Part shown: positions 56,108 to 64,000 of the stretch, in pieces | Layout of the letters: every line of letters begins with the position of its first letter | Numbering within the stretch: the stretch's first letter is position 1 | Source of the DNA: Pontixanthobacter aquaemixtae | Lineage (GTDB): Bacteria > Pseudomonadota > Alphaproteobacteria > Sphingomonadales > Sphingomonadaceae | Reading direction: 5' to 3' | Assembly: GCF_009827395.1 (NCBI RefSeq) | Contig: NZ_WTYX01000002.1 | Span: forward strand, 310,001-374,000 | Length of the DNA stretch: 64,000 nt | Notes under the pieces: model-generated | Told to the model about the DNA's origin: nothing | What the model saw: only the letters and a program-made list of their open reading frames with translations | Database searches by the model: none | Program-made: the position numbers and the translations under genes

Positions 56108-56908
56108 TTACTGCTGAACCTGCAATTGAACAACCATATTCTCTTTGGCGTTGCCGTATCGCATACCTGATATCGGCGAGGCATCTCGATAGTCGAGGCC
56201 GGTTGCGACACGGATATAGCGCTCATCGGGGGAATAGCCGTTTGACACATCAAACCCGACCCAGCCGATTCCGCCAAAATGAGCCTCCGCCCAGGCGTGA
56301 GTTGCGTCTTGATCGATCCGGTCATTCATCATCAGATATCCCGACACATATCGCGCCGGGAAACCCAATTTCCGCATCGCTGTCAGGAAAATATGGGCAT
56401 GATCCTGACAAACCCCGCCGCCTGCGTCCAACGCACCTTCGGCAGTTGAATCGGCATCGGTCCGGCCGACTAAATAGGGAACCCGCTCAACGATCAGCGC
56501 CGATAAACGGTGAGCTTTTTCAATGTCGTCGCTGTGATCACTGCCAAGTTGCTCGATCAGAGCGGAAATACCCGCGCCGCCCTGCGTCAAATCGGTTTCG
56601 CGCTTGAAATTCCAAAGCGGCATATAGCCATTGTGTGGGCCGACGACGCCCGAAGCCTCGCTAACTTCGATTTCGCCATCGCAGCTTATGGCGATCTCGC
56701 TCCCGCCTGGATCAATACTGATCAATTCGACATGGTTATTGTATTGATCCGTGAATGCGAGCTCCTTCTTGCCGCCTTCAATCGTCAAATCCCAGCTGAG
56801 CGCCTTCTGCCCGTCCCGCTCCATCGGCGTGAGGCGGACTTGTTGCAGGCCGTAATCAACCGGCACGTCATATTGATAGTGTGTTGTGTGCTTGACAGAG
56901 AGCTGCAT
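56108..56908 (-). CDS. Transglutaminase-like cysteine peptidase (Anbu cluster)
   Basis: 266 residues. An N-terminal bacterial transglutaminase-like domain (VKHTTHYQYDVPVDYGLQQV) precedes the core with Cys167 in GGGVCQDHAH, His204 in DATHAWAEAHF and Asp220 in WVGFDVSNG, a complete papain-like triad. In this gene family the enzyme may cleave or form amide bonds. Two bases separate it from the alpha-E gene upstream. Confidence 0.92.
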   Translation of the reverse strand: MQLSVKHTTHYQYDVPVDYGLQQVRLTPMERDGQKALSWDLTIEGGKKELAFTDQYNNHVELISIDPGGSEIAISCDGEIEVSEASGVVGPHNGYMPLWNFKRETDLTQGGAGISALIEQLGSDHSDDIEKAHRLSALIVERVPYLVGRTDADSTAEGALDAGGGVCQDHAHIFLTAMRKLGFPARYVSGYLMMNDRIDQDATHAWAEAHFGGIGWVGFDVSNGYSPDERYIRVATGLDYRDASPISGMRYGNAKENMVVQLQVQQ

Positions 56909-56910
56909 TG

Positions 56911-57852
56911 TTATCCCTGAAACCGGTAATCTTGTTCGATTTGCGTTGCGAGCTGGCCATTCTGCATCGTGAATTGTTCGATAAACTCGTGCAGCCCTTG
57001 ATCGAAGATTTCGTCAATAGTGCTTTTCTGCAAGCGCTCGATAGACGCCTTTGCGGCAACACAACTAGCGTGATTCTCACCGTAGTCCTGTTCTAGCTTA
57101 GCGAGATTGTCCGAGATCTTCTGACTGCAGAAAATCAGGGACCGCGGCATATTTTGGTAAAGGATCAGGAACTCCGCAATATTGGACGGGCTGATCTCTG
57201 CGCCATTGAGCCAGCGATAGGCGCGCTGCGCGGAAACTGACCGCAAAATCGTTTCCCACTGCATTACGTCGAGCGCCGAGCCGACTTGCGCAATCGAGGG
57301 CAGCAGCAGGTAGTATTTAACGTCGAGAATGCGCGCAGTATTGTCCGCTCGCTCGACAAATGTACCCAAGCGAATGAAATTGAAGCCGTCATTGCGAAGC
57401 AGCGTTCCCTCCGTAGCACCGCGCACCTGCGCGCTCAGCCGCCGAATGGTGGCCAATGCGTCGGGCAAATCCTGCTCATTAACCGGAGAGGACAATATCT
57501 GCTTCAGAGTCATCCAACTTTCATTGGTCGCTTCCCACACTTCACGGGTCAGCGCGGTGCGCACCAACCGGGCATTGTCTCGCGCCTGTTTCATCGTCGA
57601 AATGACGCTTGAAGGGTTGGCTGGATCGCGCAACATGAAGTCGACCACTTTGGCCGATTCATAATCATCGTGCTGGCCATCATACCCTTCGAGCGAACCA
57701 GCTGTTGTTAGAATCGACTTCCATTCCGATTTGGCCGTTGCCGAGCGGGTCAAGGCGATCCGAAAGCCGGCATCGAGTAGCCGGGCATTGTTTTCGGTGC
57801 GCTCAAGATACCGGAACATCCAGAACAGACCGCCTGCTGTTTTTCCTAGCAT
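56911..57852 (-). CDS. Alpha-E domain protein (Anbu cluster)
   Basis: 313-residue, mainly helical alpha-E (COG2307-type) protein. The family start MLGKTAGGLFWMFRYLERTE and later FIRLGTFVERADNTARILDV are characteristic. It always accompanies the circularly permuted ATP-grasp protein, apparently as a partner; no catalytic role is established. Starts three bases after the ATP-grasp stop. Confidence 0.92.
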   Translation of the reverse strand: MLGKTAGGLFWMFRYLERTENNARLLDAGFRIALTRSATAKSEWKSILTTAGSLEGYDGQHDDYESAKVVDFMLRDPANPSSVISTMKQARDNARLVRTALTREVWEATNESWMTLKQILSSPVNEQDLPDALATIRRLSAQVRGATEGTLLRNDGFNFIRLGTFVERADNTARILDVKYYLLLPSIAQVGSALDVMQWETILRSVSAQRAYRWLNGAEISPSNIAEFLILYQNMPRSLIFCSQKISDNLAKLEQDYGENHASCVAAKASIERLQKSTIDEIFDQGLHEFIEQFTMQNGQLATQIEQDYRFQG

Positions 57853-57855
57853 CGT

Positions 57856-59289
57856 CTATTCCTCCAGCACCCAAGTGTCCTTGGTGCCGCCTCCCTGACT
57901 ACTGTTTACCACCAGCGACCCTTCGGTCATCGCAACCCGCGTTAGGCCGCCCGGTGTAATGTCGATCCGTTCCGGCGAGACCAGTACAAATGGCCGCAGA
58001 TCGACATGCCGCGGCGAGAGGCCCTTCTTGGTGAAAATCGGCACAGTGGAGAGCGCCAATGTTGGCTGCGCGATGTAGTTGGGGGCGTTGTCGATTAACT
58101 TGGCTCTGAAGTCCTCAACCTCTTTCTTGCTCGCCGCCGGACCGACCAGCATGCCATACCCGCCCGATCCGTGGACCTCTTTGACAACAAGTTCAGCGAG
58201 ATTGTCGAGCACATATTGCAATTGATCAGGCTCGCTGCAGCGCCACGTCTGAACATTGTTCAACAGCGGCCTTTCTCCGGTGTAGAATTCCACGATGTCG
58301 GGCATGTAACTATAGAGCGCCTTGTCGTCGGCAATCCCGGTTCCTGGGGCATTTGCAATGGTGATGCCACCAGAGCGGTACACATCCATGATCCCGGGCA
58401 CGCCAAGCATTGAATCAGGATTGAAGTTCATCGGGTCGAGATATTCGTCATCGACCCGCCGGTAGATAACATCGATTGGCGTGTAACCCTGCGTCGTTCG
58501 CATCGTAATCCGCCCGTCAACGACGCGAAGATCGTGTCCTTCAACAAGTTCGGCGCCCATCTGGTCAGCCAGATAGCTGTGCTCGAAATAGGCCGAGTTG
58601 TGGATGCCCGGGGTCAGGACCGCGACCACTGGTTTGCCGGTGCACGCGTCTGGCGCAGACGCGGCGAGCGAACGGCGCAAATTGGTCGGGTAATCGCTAA
58701 CCTGTTGGACTGCGATTCGTGAAAACAGCTCGGGAAACATCTGGAGCATCGTCTCGCGGTTTTCGAGCATGTACGACACGCCCGAGGGCGTCCGGGCGTT
58801 GTCTTCCAGAACGAAGAACTCGTCGGGCCCGGTGCGCACGATATCGGTGCCCACGATATGGGTGTAGACTCCACCCGGCGGATTGACGCCCACCATATGC
58901 GGCAGGAACGCGGCGTTATTGGCAATTAACTCGGTCGGAATGCGGCCCGCCCGCAATATTTCCTGCCGGTGGTAGATATCGTGCAGGAACGCGTTGATCG
59001 CGCGCACACGCTGCTCTATCCCGCGCGAAAGCCTTCGCCACTCGGACGCAGAAATAATTCTCGGGACCACGTCGAAAGGAATAAGCCGCTCGTCGGCATC
59101 CTCTTCGCCGTAGACGTTGAAGGTAATCCCTGTAGTCCGGAAAAACGCTTCCGCCTGGGCGGACTTTTGCAGAATGCGGGCCGGATCTTCATTATCCAAC
59201 CAGCCCCCATATGTGGAAAATGGCTCTCGAACAGAGCCGACATGCGCGCTCTTGTTATCAGTTAGCATCTCATCGAAAAAGTCGATCAC
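57856..59289 (-). CDS. Circularly permuted ATP-grasp protein (Anbu cluster)
   Basis: 477 residues, COG2308-type, a predicted peptide or amide ligase that uses ATP. Landmarks: YGEEDADERLIPFDVVPRII, GTDIVRTGPDEFFVLEDNAR, VLTPGIHNSAYFEHSYLADQ, VVKEVHGSGGYGMLVGP and RHVDLRPFVLVSPERIDITP. First gene of the operon. Upstream (59290-59480) there is a TTGACA at 59453-59448 on the minus strand without a good -10 box, and a 6-bp stem at 59426-59443 that could terminate the tRNA transcript. Confidence 0.93.
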   Translation of the reverse strand: MIDFFDEMLTDNKSAHVGSVREPFSTYGGWLDNEDPARILQKSAQAEAFFRTTGITFNVYGEEDADERLIPFDVVPRIISASEWRRLSRGIEQRVRAINAFLHDIYHRQEILRAGRIPTELIANNAAFLPHMVGVNPPGGVYTHIVGTDIVRTGPDEFFVLEDNARTPSGVSYMLENRETMLQMFPELFSRIAVQQVSDYPTNLRRSLAASAPDACTGKPVVAVLTPGIHNSAYFEHSYLADQMGAELVEGHDLRVVDGRITMRTTQGYTPIDVIYRRVDDEYLDPMNFNPDSMLGVPGIMDVYRSGGITIANAPGTGIADDKALYSYMPDIVEFYTGERPLLNNVQTWRCSEPDQLQYVLDNLAELVVKEVHGSGGYGMLVGPAASKKEVEDFRAKLIDNAPNYIAQPTLALSTVPIFTKKGLSPRHVDLRPFVLVSPERIDITPGGLTRVAMTEGSLVVNSSQGGGTKDTWVLEE

Positions 59290-59477
59290 CTAGCCCCTTT
59301 TTAATTTAGTTGGCCAATAGTGTTCCCTGCGATCAAATGACGAGCCTGCTTTTCCGGTCTCGCTTTCAGCCCCGTTTTCGACGTGGCCGCATATGCGACA
59401 TAGATCAACTCAGCGAAGTTGGGAAGAGCGAGCAAAATCGCTCGGTTTGTCAAGTTGTCACGGCGATTCGATGGAAG

Positions 59478-59511
59478 TGATGGTGCTGCTAGGGAGAATT
59501 GAACTCCCGAC
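59478..59511 (-). repeat. 34-bp direct repeat, copy 2 (inside tRNA-Thr)
   Basis: Identical to 55241-55274. It covers the last part of the tRNA-Thr gene (T-arm, acceptor 3' strand, CCA) and three flanking bases. Confidence 0.95.
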
Positions 59512-59555
59512 CTCGTCATTACCAATGACGCGCTCTACCACTGAGCTACAGCAGC
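59481..59555 (-). tRNA. tRNA-Thr (anticodon GGT), CCA encoded
   Basis: Minus-strand cloverleaf: acceptor GCTGCTG with TAGCAGC, D-arm GCTCAGTGGTAGAGC, anticodon stem CGTCA/TGACG with loop TTGGTAA (anticodon GGT), T-arm GGGAG-TTCAATT-CTCCC, and CCA at 59481-59483. Intact, and the apparent target of the cassette described at 55241-59511. Confidence 0.96.
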
Positions 59556-59660
59556 GCTCCGATCAAGGCGCGCGCTATTGTCGCCGCGCCGTGCAAAGTC
59601 AAGCCACAGTTTATAGCGGGGCTTGAGCAGAAGCGCCAATAGCGGCAATAGGTTTCGGTA

Positions 59661-59819
59661 ATGTCAAAGCCCGATCCAAAAACTGCGCGGGAAGAGCGCC
59701 TCGCGGCCAAGCTGCGGGAAAATCTGCGCCGCAGAAAGGCGCAAGCGCGTGAAATGGGCGGTTCTGGCAAAGAATCTCTTCCCAAAAGCAGCCTTTCCAA
59801 ATCACGCGGGGAAAGCTAA
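59661..59819 (+). CDS. Small basic protein of unknown function (52 residues)
   Basis: An uninterrupted frame starting ATG TCA AAG, with the protein beginning MSKPDPKTAREERLAAKLRE and continuing NLRRRKAQAREMG. The Lys/Arg/Glu-rich helical first half and Ser-rich tail (SLPKSSLSKSRGES) look like the short basic proteins seen just upstream of gpmA in sphingomonads. It has a weak upstream AGG at 59651-59652. No function can be inferred. Confidence 0.6.
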   Translation: MSKPDPKTAREERLAAKLRENLRRRKAQAREMGGSGKESLPKSSLSKSRGES

Positions 59820-59867
59820 CGCCAAGCGCTCCCAAACGCACATCCATCTGCTGAGGAGCAGTCTCCC

Positions 59868-60554
59868 TTGCCTACACTCATTCTCGTCCGCCACGGCCAA
59901 AGCCAGTGGAACCTCGAAAACCGATTCACCGGATGGTGGGATGTCGATTTGACCGAGAAAGGCGTTGCCGAGGCAAAAGCCGCCGGCGCGCTGATGGCAG
60001 AGAAGAACGTGCTGCCGACAACATGCTTCACCTCGTTCCAGACCCGCGCGATCAAGACGCTCAATCTGGCGCTGGAGGAAATGAACCGTCTGTGGCTTCC
60101 GGTCACCAAGGACTGGCGGCTCAACGAACGCCATTATGGCGGCCTGACAGGCCTCAACAAGCAGGAAACGCGCGACAAGCATGGCGACGAGCAGGTCCAT
60201 ATCTGGCGCCGCAGTTTTGACGTCCCGCCCCCGCCAATGGAAGCGGGCGGTGAGTATGATCTTTCAGCCGATCCGCGCTATGCCGGGATCGATATTCCCA
60301 ATACCGAAAGCCTCAAGCTGACAATCGAGCGTGTTCTGCCATATTGGGAAAGCGATATTCTGCCCGTCCTCGCAAGCGGGGAAACGGTGATAATCTCGGC
60401 CCATGGCAATTCGCTGCGCGCTTTGGTGAAGCACCTTTCGGGCATTTCGGACGATGACATTACCGGCCTGGAAATTCCCACAGGGCAACCGATTATTTAT
60501 GAATTTGACACGAATATGCAGCCGGGCGAACGGCGCTATTTGAAGGATATGTGA
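59868..60554 (+). CDS. gpmA: 2,3-bisphosphoglycerate-dependent phosphoglycerate mutase
   Basis: Interconverts 3- and 2-phosphoglycerate in glycolysis. 228 residues; catalytic histidine in [20 protein letters not shown] and the second histidine in [14 protein letters not shown]. The start is TTG with GAGGAG nine bases upstream. Ends in a TGATG overlap with purE, an unusual pairing of glycolysis and purine synthesis. Confidence 0.96.
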   Translation: MPTLILVRHGQSQWNLENRFTGWWDVDLTEKGVAEAKAAGALMAEKNVLPTTCFTSFQTRAIKTLNLALEEMNRLWLPVTKDWRLNERHYGGLTGLNKQETRDKHGDEQVHIWRRSFDVPPPPMEAGGEYDLSADPRYAGIDIPNTESLKLTIERVLPYWESDILPVLASGETVIISAHGNSLRALVKHLSGISDDDITGLEIPTGQPIIYEFDTNMQPGERRYLKDM

Positions 60555-61033
60555 TGGCAAAAGTTGCTATCGTTATGGGCAGCCAGTCCGACTGGCCGAC
60601 AATGAAGAATGCAGCCGATGTGCTGGGCGAGCTGGGCGTCGAAACCGACGTGCGGATCGTTTCGGCGCACCGCACGCCCGACCGGATGGCCGACTTCGCC
60701 AAAGGCGCGGCGGATGAAGGGATCGCGGTCATTGTCGCAGGCGCGGGCGGCGCGGCGCATTTGCCGGGAATGATCGCAGCGATGACACATCTTCCGGTGC
60801 TGGGCGTGCCCGTCCAGTCGAAGGCCCTGTCGGGGCTGGATAGCTTGCTTTCGATTGTCCAGATGCCCGCAGGTGTACCCACCGGCACATTGGCGATCGG
60901 AGAGGCGGGCGCGACCAATGCCGGATTGCTGGCTGCATCGATACTGGCCGGAAGCGATGCGGATCTGACCGGTCGCCTCAAGGCGTGGCGCGCGGCTCGA
61001 AGCGATGCCGTGGCGGAGCGGCCAGTCGACTGA
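60554..61033 (+). CDS. purE: N5-carboxyaminoimidazole ribonucleotide mutase
   Basis: Converts N5-CAIR to CAIR in purine synthesis; acts after PurK. 159 residues with [22 protein letters not shown] and [13 protein letters not shown] at 60554 overlaps the gpmA TGA. Its own TGA overlaps the purK ATG. Confidence 0.97.
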   Translation: MAKVAIVMGSQSDWPTMKNAADVLGELGVETDVRIVSAHRTPDRMADFAKGAADEGIAVIVAGAGGAAHLPGMIAAMTHLPVLGVPVQSKALSGLDSLLSIVQMPAGVPTGTLAIGEAGATNAGLLAASILAGSDADLTGRLKAWRAARSDAVAERPVD

Positions 61034-62091
61034 TGATCAAACCCGGGGGGACAATCGGCATATTGGGCGGCGGCCAGCTCGGACGGATGACGGCAATATC
61101 CGCCGCGCAGCTTGGCTATGACTGTATTACCTATGCGCCAGAGCGCGACAGCGTGGCCGCTCAGGTCAGCAATGATTTCTTCTGCAACAGGTGGGATGAT
61201 CGCGCAGCGCTCGCTGCCTTTGCCCTGAAATGCGACGTGATCACTTGGGAGTTTGAAAACGTCCCGGTCGAACCGCTGGCGCCGATCGAGAACCAGATAT
61301 TCCCGCATCCGCGCGCGCTGGAAACCGCGCAGGACCGGCTCAACGAAAAACGCTTTGTCGATCAGCTAGGCGGCACGCCCGCAGCCTATGCAACGGTGGA
61401 TTCGCGCGAAGACCTGTTCGCCGCGATCGAGCGGATAGGCACGCCGGGGATCCTCAAGACCCGCCGCGATGGATATGACGGGAAAGGCCAGTGGCGGATC
61501 AATTCCGCGCGCGATGCCGAAGGGATGCGTCTGCCCGATACGCCGACAATCTACGAAGGGTTTGTCGATTTCTTCGCGGAATTCTCGGTCATTCTGGTGC
61601 GCGCGCAGGACGGCGAAGTGCGCTTCTGGGATAGCGCGGAAAATGTCCATGAAGGCGGAATTTTGGCGACCTCTACCGTTCCGGCGAGCGAGCGGGTTGC
61701 AGAACAGGTTGGGCCTGCGCGAAAGCTTGCGGCGGCTGTTGCCCAGGCGCTCAACTATGTCGGTGTTCTGACATGCGAATTCTTTGCCACTGCCAATGGC
61801 CCGATTTTCAACGAAATGGCGCCGCGCGTTCACAATTCGGGGCACTGGACCATCGAGGGCGCAGCCACCAGCCAGTTCGAAAATCACATCCGCGCGATTG
61901 CCGGATTGCCGCTGGGCGACACGGCAACCATCGCCCCGCGGGTGGAGATGCGCAACATCATCGGCAAGGATGTGCACACCGCGCAAGAAATGCTCTCCGA
62001 AGCGAGTATGCATTTGCATCTTTACGGCAAGAGGCAGGCTCGCGACGGACGCAAGATGGGGCACGCCACGAAGCTTGTGTGGGACAGCTAG
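61033..62091 (+). CDS. purK: N5-carboxyaminoimidazole ribonucleotide synthase
   Basis: ATP-grasp enzyme joining bicarbonate to AIR. 352 residues: N-terminal Rossmann-like part (GTIGILGGGQLGRMTAISAA), ATP-grasp core (TRRDGYDGKGQWRI, IYEGFVDFFAEFSVILVRAQ) and metal-site NEMAPRVHNSGHWTIEG. Start at 61033 in a TGATG overlap; longer upstream frames are antisense-free but not family-like. Confidence 0.97.
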   Translation: MIKPGGTIGILGGGQLGRMTAISAAQLGYDCITYAPERDSVAAQVSNDFFCNRWDDRAALAAFALKCDVITWEFENVPVEPLAPIENQIFPHPRALETAQDRLNEKRFVDQLGGTPAAYATVDSREDLFAAIERIGTPGILKTRRDGYDGKGQWRINSARDAEGMRLPDTPTIYEGFVDFFAEFSVILVRAQDGEVRFWDSAENVHEGGILATSTVPASERVAEQVGPARKLAAAVAQALNYVGVLTCEFFATANGPIFNEMAPRVHNSGHWTIEGAATSQFENHIRAIAGLPLGDTATIAPRVEMRNIIGKDVHTAQEMLSEASMHLHLYGKRQARDGRKMGHATKLVWDS

Positions 62092-62092
62092 G

Positions 62093-62587
62093 GTGGCTCA
62101 AGCGAGCGGCACTTTCATGATCTATGCACGCGCCAGCAATGGCGTGATCGGCAAAGACGGAAAGATTCCGTGGCATATTCCCGCAGATCTCAAGCGGTTC
62201 AAACAACTGACAATGGGCCATGCGATGATCATGGGGCGCAAGACTTTTGAAGGTTTCCCGTCGCCGCTTCCCGGGCGCCGCCATATTGTTCTGACTCGCG
62301 ACAAGGAATGGTCCGCGGATGGCGCGGAGCCGGTCTATTCGCGCGCCGAAGCGCTGATGCTTGCGGGGAAGGACGCGATAGCGATCATCGGCGGAGCGGA
62401 AATCTATCGGCTGTTTTCCAAAGAGGCTGACCGGATCGAAATGACCCAGGTTCATGCCGAATATGACGGCGACACATATATGGATGCGCCCGATGCCCCA
62501 TGGTCGCTTGCTGCGCAGGAAGACCATCCGGCGCAGGGCGAGCGCCCGGCCTTTTCCTATCTCACTTACACGCGAGACCCGACATGA
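62093..62587 (+). CDS. folA: Dihydrofolate reductase
   Basis: NADPH-dependent reduction of dihydrofolate, needed for thymidylate and purines. 164 residues with IYARASNGVIGKDGKIPWHI, MGRKTFEGF and AIIGGAEIY. GTG at 62093, one base after the purK stop, is chosen; ATG at 62117 would still keep the core. thyA is not in the window. Confidence 0.94.
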   Translation: MAQASGTFMIYARASNGVIGKDGKIPWHIPADLKRFKQLTMGHAMIMGRKTFEGFPSPLPGRRHIVLTRDKEWSADGAEPVYSRAEALMLAGKDAIAIIGGAEIYRLFSKEADRIEMTQVHAEYDGDTYMDAPDAPWSLAAQEDHPAQGERPAFSYLTYTRDPT

Positions 62588-63786
62588 AAAAAATCCTGCG
62601 CATTCTCGCGCTGTTGCTGCTTGTCCTTGCGGCGGCCTTCTTCCTGTTCGCGCCGCGCTATTTCGACAGCACCATGAATGTGGTCGACGGCAAACCGCTC
62701 GATCCGGTGAGCGAAGAGGCCAAAGCGCTGCACGCCACGCTGACCATCGTCGATCTGCATTCGGACACGCTGATGTGGAAGCGCAATCTGCTCGATTCGG
62801 TTGATTACGGCCATATGGATTTGGGCCGGCTCAAAGACGGCAATGTCGCGCTGCAGGTCTTTTCCAGCGTCACCAAGACCCCGAAAGACCAGAATTACGA
62901 CAGCAACAGCGCCGAAGGGGACAATATTACCCTGCTGGTGATCGGGCAGCTGCAACCCACGCATACGTGGAATTCGCTGCTGCAGCGATCGCTCTACCAC
63001 GCGAAGAAGCTGGATGACGCGGTCGAGCAATCGCCGGAGCAATTGCGCAAAGTGAGCGGTGATCCCGAGCTGACCGATCTGCTCGCTTTCCGCAGCAAAG
63101 CGGAGGACAAGCCCGTCGGCGCGCTGCTGAGCATTGAGGGATTGCACAATCTTGAAGGCAAGGCGGAAAATCTCGATGCGCTTCATGATGCGGGTTTCCG
63201 CATGGCGGGCCTCACCCATTTTTTCGACAACGAACTCGCCGGATCGATGCATGGCGAGAAGAAAGGCGGCCTGACACCCTTTGGTCGCAAGATCGTGAAA
63301 GCAATGGAAGCCAAGGGAATGATCGTCGACATTGCTCACCTAAGCAAAACGGCGACCGCAGAATTGCTGGCGATGGTGACGCGCCCGGTGGTGTCCAGCC
63401 ATGGCGGCGTGCAGGCGACATGCGGGGTCAATCGCAATCTGACCGATGACGAAATCCGCGGAGTGGCCGAAACCGGCGGGGTCATCGGTGTCGGCTATTG
63501 GGAGGGCGCGGTGTGCGACACCTCGCCCGCCGCAATCGTCACTGCGATGAAACATATTCGCGATCTGGTGGGCGTTGAACATGTCGCACTGGGCAGCGAT
63601 TTTGACGGCACCGTCACAACGCGTTTCGATACGACGGGGCTGGTCCATATCACCGACGCGCTGCTCAAGGCCGATTTCAGCGAGGAGGAAATCCGCGCGA
63701 TCATGGGCGGCAATGCGATCCGCGTGATTTCCGAAGGGCTGAAGCCCGCATCCGCGCTGCCCAAAGAAACGGATACGGCCGAATGA
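62584..63786 (+). CDS. Membrane-anchored M19 dipeptidase
   Basis: 400 residues. An N-terminal signal anchor (ILALLLLVLAAAFFLF) precedes a zinc dipeptidase of the renal-dipeptidase type: DLHSDTLM (metal His and Asp), SIEGLHNL, IVDIAHLSK, SSHGGVQATCG and LGSDFDG. It probably cleaves dipeptides in the periplasm. ATGA overlaps at both ends join it to folA and ribF. Confidence 0.93.
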   Translation: MKKILRILALLLLVLAAAFFLFAPRYFDSTMNVVDGKPLDPVSEEAKALHATLTIVDLHSDTLMWKRNLLDSVDYGHMDLGRLKDGNVALQVFSSVTKTPKDQNYDSNSAEGDNITLLVIGQLQPTHTWNSLLQRSLYHAKKLDDAVEQSPEQLRKVSGDPELTDLLAFRSKAEDKPVGALLSIEGLHNLEGKAENLDALHDAGFRMAGLTHFFDNELAGSMHGEKKGGLTPFGRKIVKAMEAKGMIVDIAHLSKTATAELLAMVTRPVVSSHGGVQATCGVNRNLTDDEIRGVAETGGVIGVGYWEGAVCDTSPAAIVTAMKHIRDLVGVEHVALGSDFDGTVTTRFDTTGLVHITDALLKADFSEEEIRAIMGGNAIRVISEGLKPASALPKETDTAE

Positions 63787-64000
63787 GATGGCTCGACCAC
63801 CGCGAACCGGTTCCCGAATCGCTGCGCGGGGCAGTGGTTGCGCTGGGCAATTTTGACGGATTTCACAAAGGGCATCAGGCGGTCGCGGGAGAGGCAATCC
63901 GCTGGGCGCGCGAGGAAGGCCGGCCGTCGATTGTTGCGACATTCGATCCGCATCCGGTGCGCTTTTTCAAACCCGATGCCGAACCGTTCCGGCTGACCAC
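63783..64000 (+). CDS. ribF: Riboflavin kinase / FAD synthetase (partial, N-terminal part)
   Basis: Only the first ~72 residues are present, continuing past base 64000. VVALGNFDGFHKGHQAV is the nucleotidyltransferase motif of the FAD synthetase half; ATFDPHPVRFF follows. Starts in an ATGA overlap with the dipeptidase. Makes FMN and FAD. Confidence 0.93.
   Translation, partial: MRWLDHREPVPESLRGAVVALGNFDGFHKGHQAVAGEAIRWAREEGRPSIVATFDPHPVRFFKPDAEPFRLT

Larger units (their letters stand above)
55241..59511. mobile_element. Candidate tRNA-Thr-integrated cassette carrying the Anbu operon
   Basis: Two direct copies of a 34-bp tRNA-Thr 3' sequence, 4.24 kb apart and in the same orientation, bracket exactly four co-directional genes (ATP-grasp, alpha-E, transglutaminase, Anbu). 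The geometry, with an intact tRNA at one end and a 3' fragment at the other, is what integrase-mediated insertion leaves. No integrase or transposase gene is present, so the cassette is either decayed or was mobilised in trans. The repeats are direct observation; acquisition is inference. Confidence 0.45.

Noticed and set aside
1-64000. CRISPR arrays, insertion sequences, prophage or restriction genes
   Set aside because: No regularly spaced repeats of the right length and no transposase, integrase, phage or restriction protein motifs were seen.

Overview
The window is a dense stretch of bacterial chromosome, almost entirely housekeeping genes, with high G+C and short intergenic gaps. Gene content and protein style (MipZ, cysD-cysNC-cysQ, petABC, a ligase-associated-type DEXH helicase, multiple ExbD proteins beside TonB, DUF2059 protein) point to an alphaproteobacterium of the order Sphingomonadales, most likely the Erythrobacter/Altererythrobacter group. 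This placement is inferred from protein resemblance only.

Layout. 1-9.5 kb: translation genes read leftwards (rpmI-rplT, then pheS-pheT-prfC), with two paralogous AraC-type regulators sitting between rplT and pheS; then a hisN-type phosphatase and a third AraC-type gene. 9.5-14 kb: prs, glpX, a small exported protein whose 3' end overlaps hom, hom, a thioesterase. 14-18.5 kb: a TonB-ExbB-ExbD-ExbD-(terminator)-ExbD energy-coupling cluster. 18.5-29.8 kb: Lhr-type helicase, DUF2059 protein, phosphomannomutase, J-domain protein, MipZ, panC, DEAD-box RNA helicase, kbl-tdh, tRNA-Gly. 30-36.8 kb: sulfate activation (cysD, cysNC, cysQ), an OmpA-like lipoprotein, a cation/proton antiporter, apt. 36.8-39.6 kb: cytochrome bc1 operon (petA-petB-petC). 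39.8-51 kb: pgeF, pepN, M48 protease, an epimerase-like protein, DMT transporter, threonine aldolase, GNAT, two PH-domain proteins, acyl-CoA dehydrogenase. 51-55.2 kb: an ECF sigma/anti-sigma pair embedded among three genes for exported proteins. 55.2-59.6 kb: a four-gene Anbu operon (ATP-grasp, alpha-E, transglutaminase, proteasome-like Anbu) framed by tRNA-Thr sequence. 59.6-64 kb: a tightly overlapping string gpmA-purE-purK-folA-dipeptidase-ribF.

Two observations stand out. First, four copies of a bipartite promoter-like element, GGAT(T/G)AAA with CGTT placed so that GGATK and CGTT are exactly 17 bases apart, lie upstream of the sigma factor, the S8 protease, a Gly-rich exported protein and a 115-residue exported protein. 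Two of the copies form one near-palindromic, divergent site between the sigma factor and the protease. This reads as a compact, self-regulated ECF regulon that marks its own target genes. Second, the Anbu operon is flanked by a perfect 34-bp direct repeat: one copy is the 3' end of an intact tRNA-Thr gene and the other is an orphan tRNA 3' fragment. That is the footprint left when a cassette integrates into a tRNA gene, but no integrase is present. A third, weaker signal is a long, structured 5' region upstream of rpmI.
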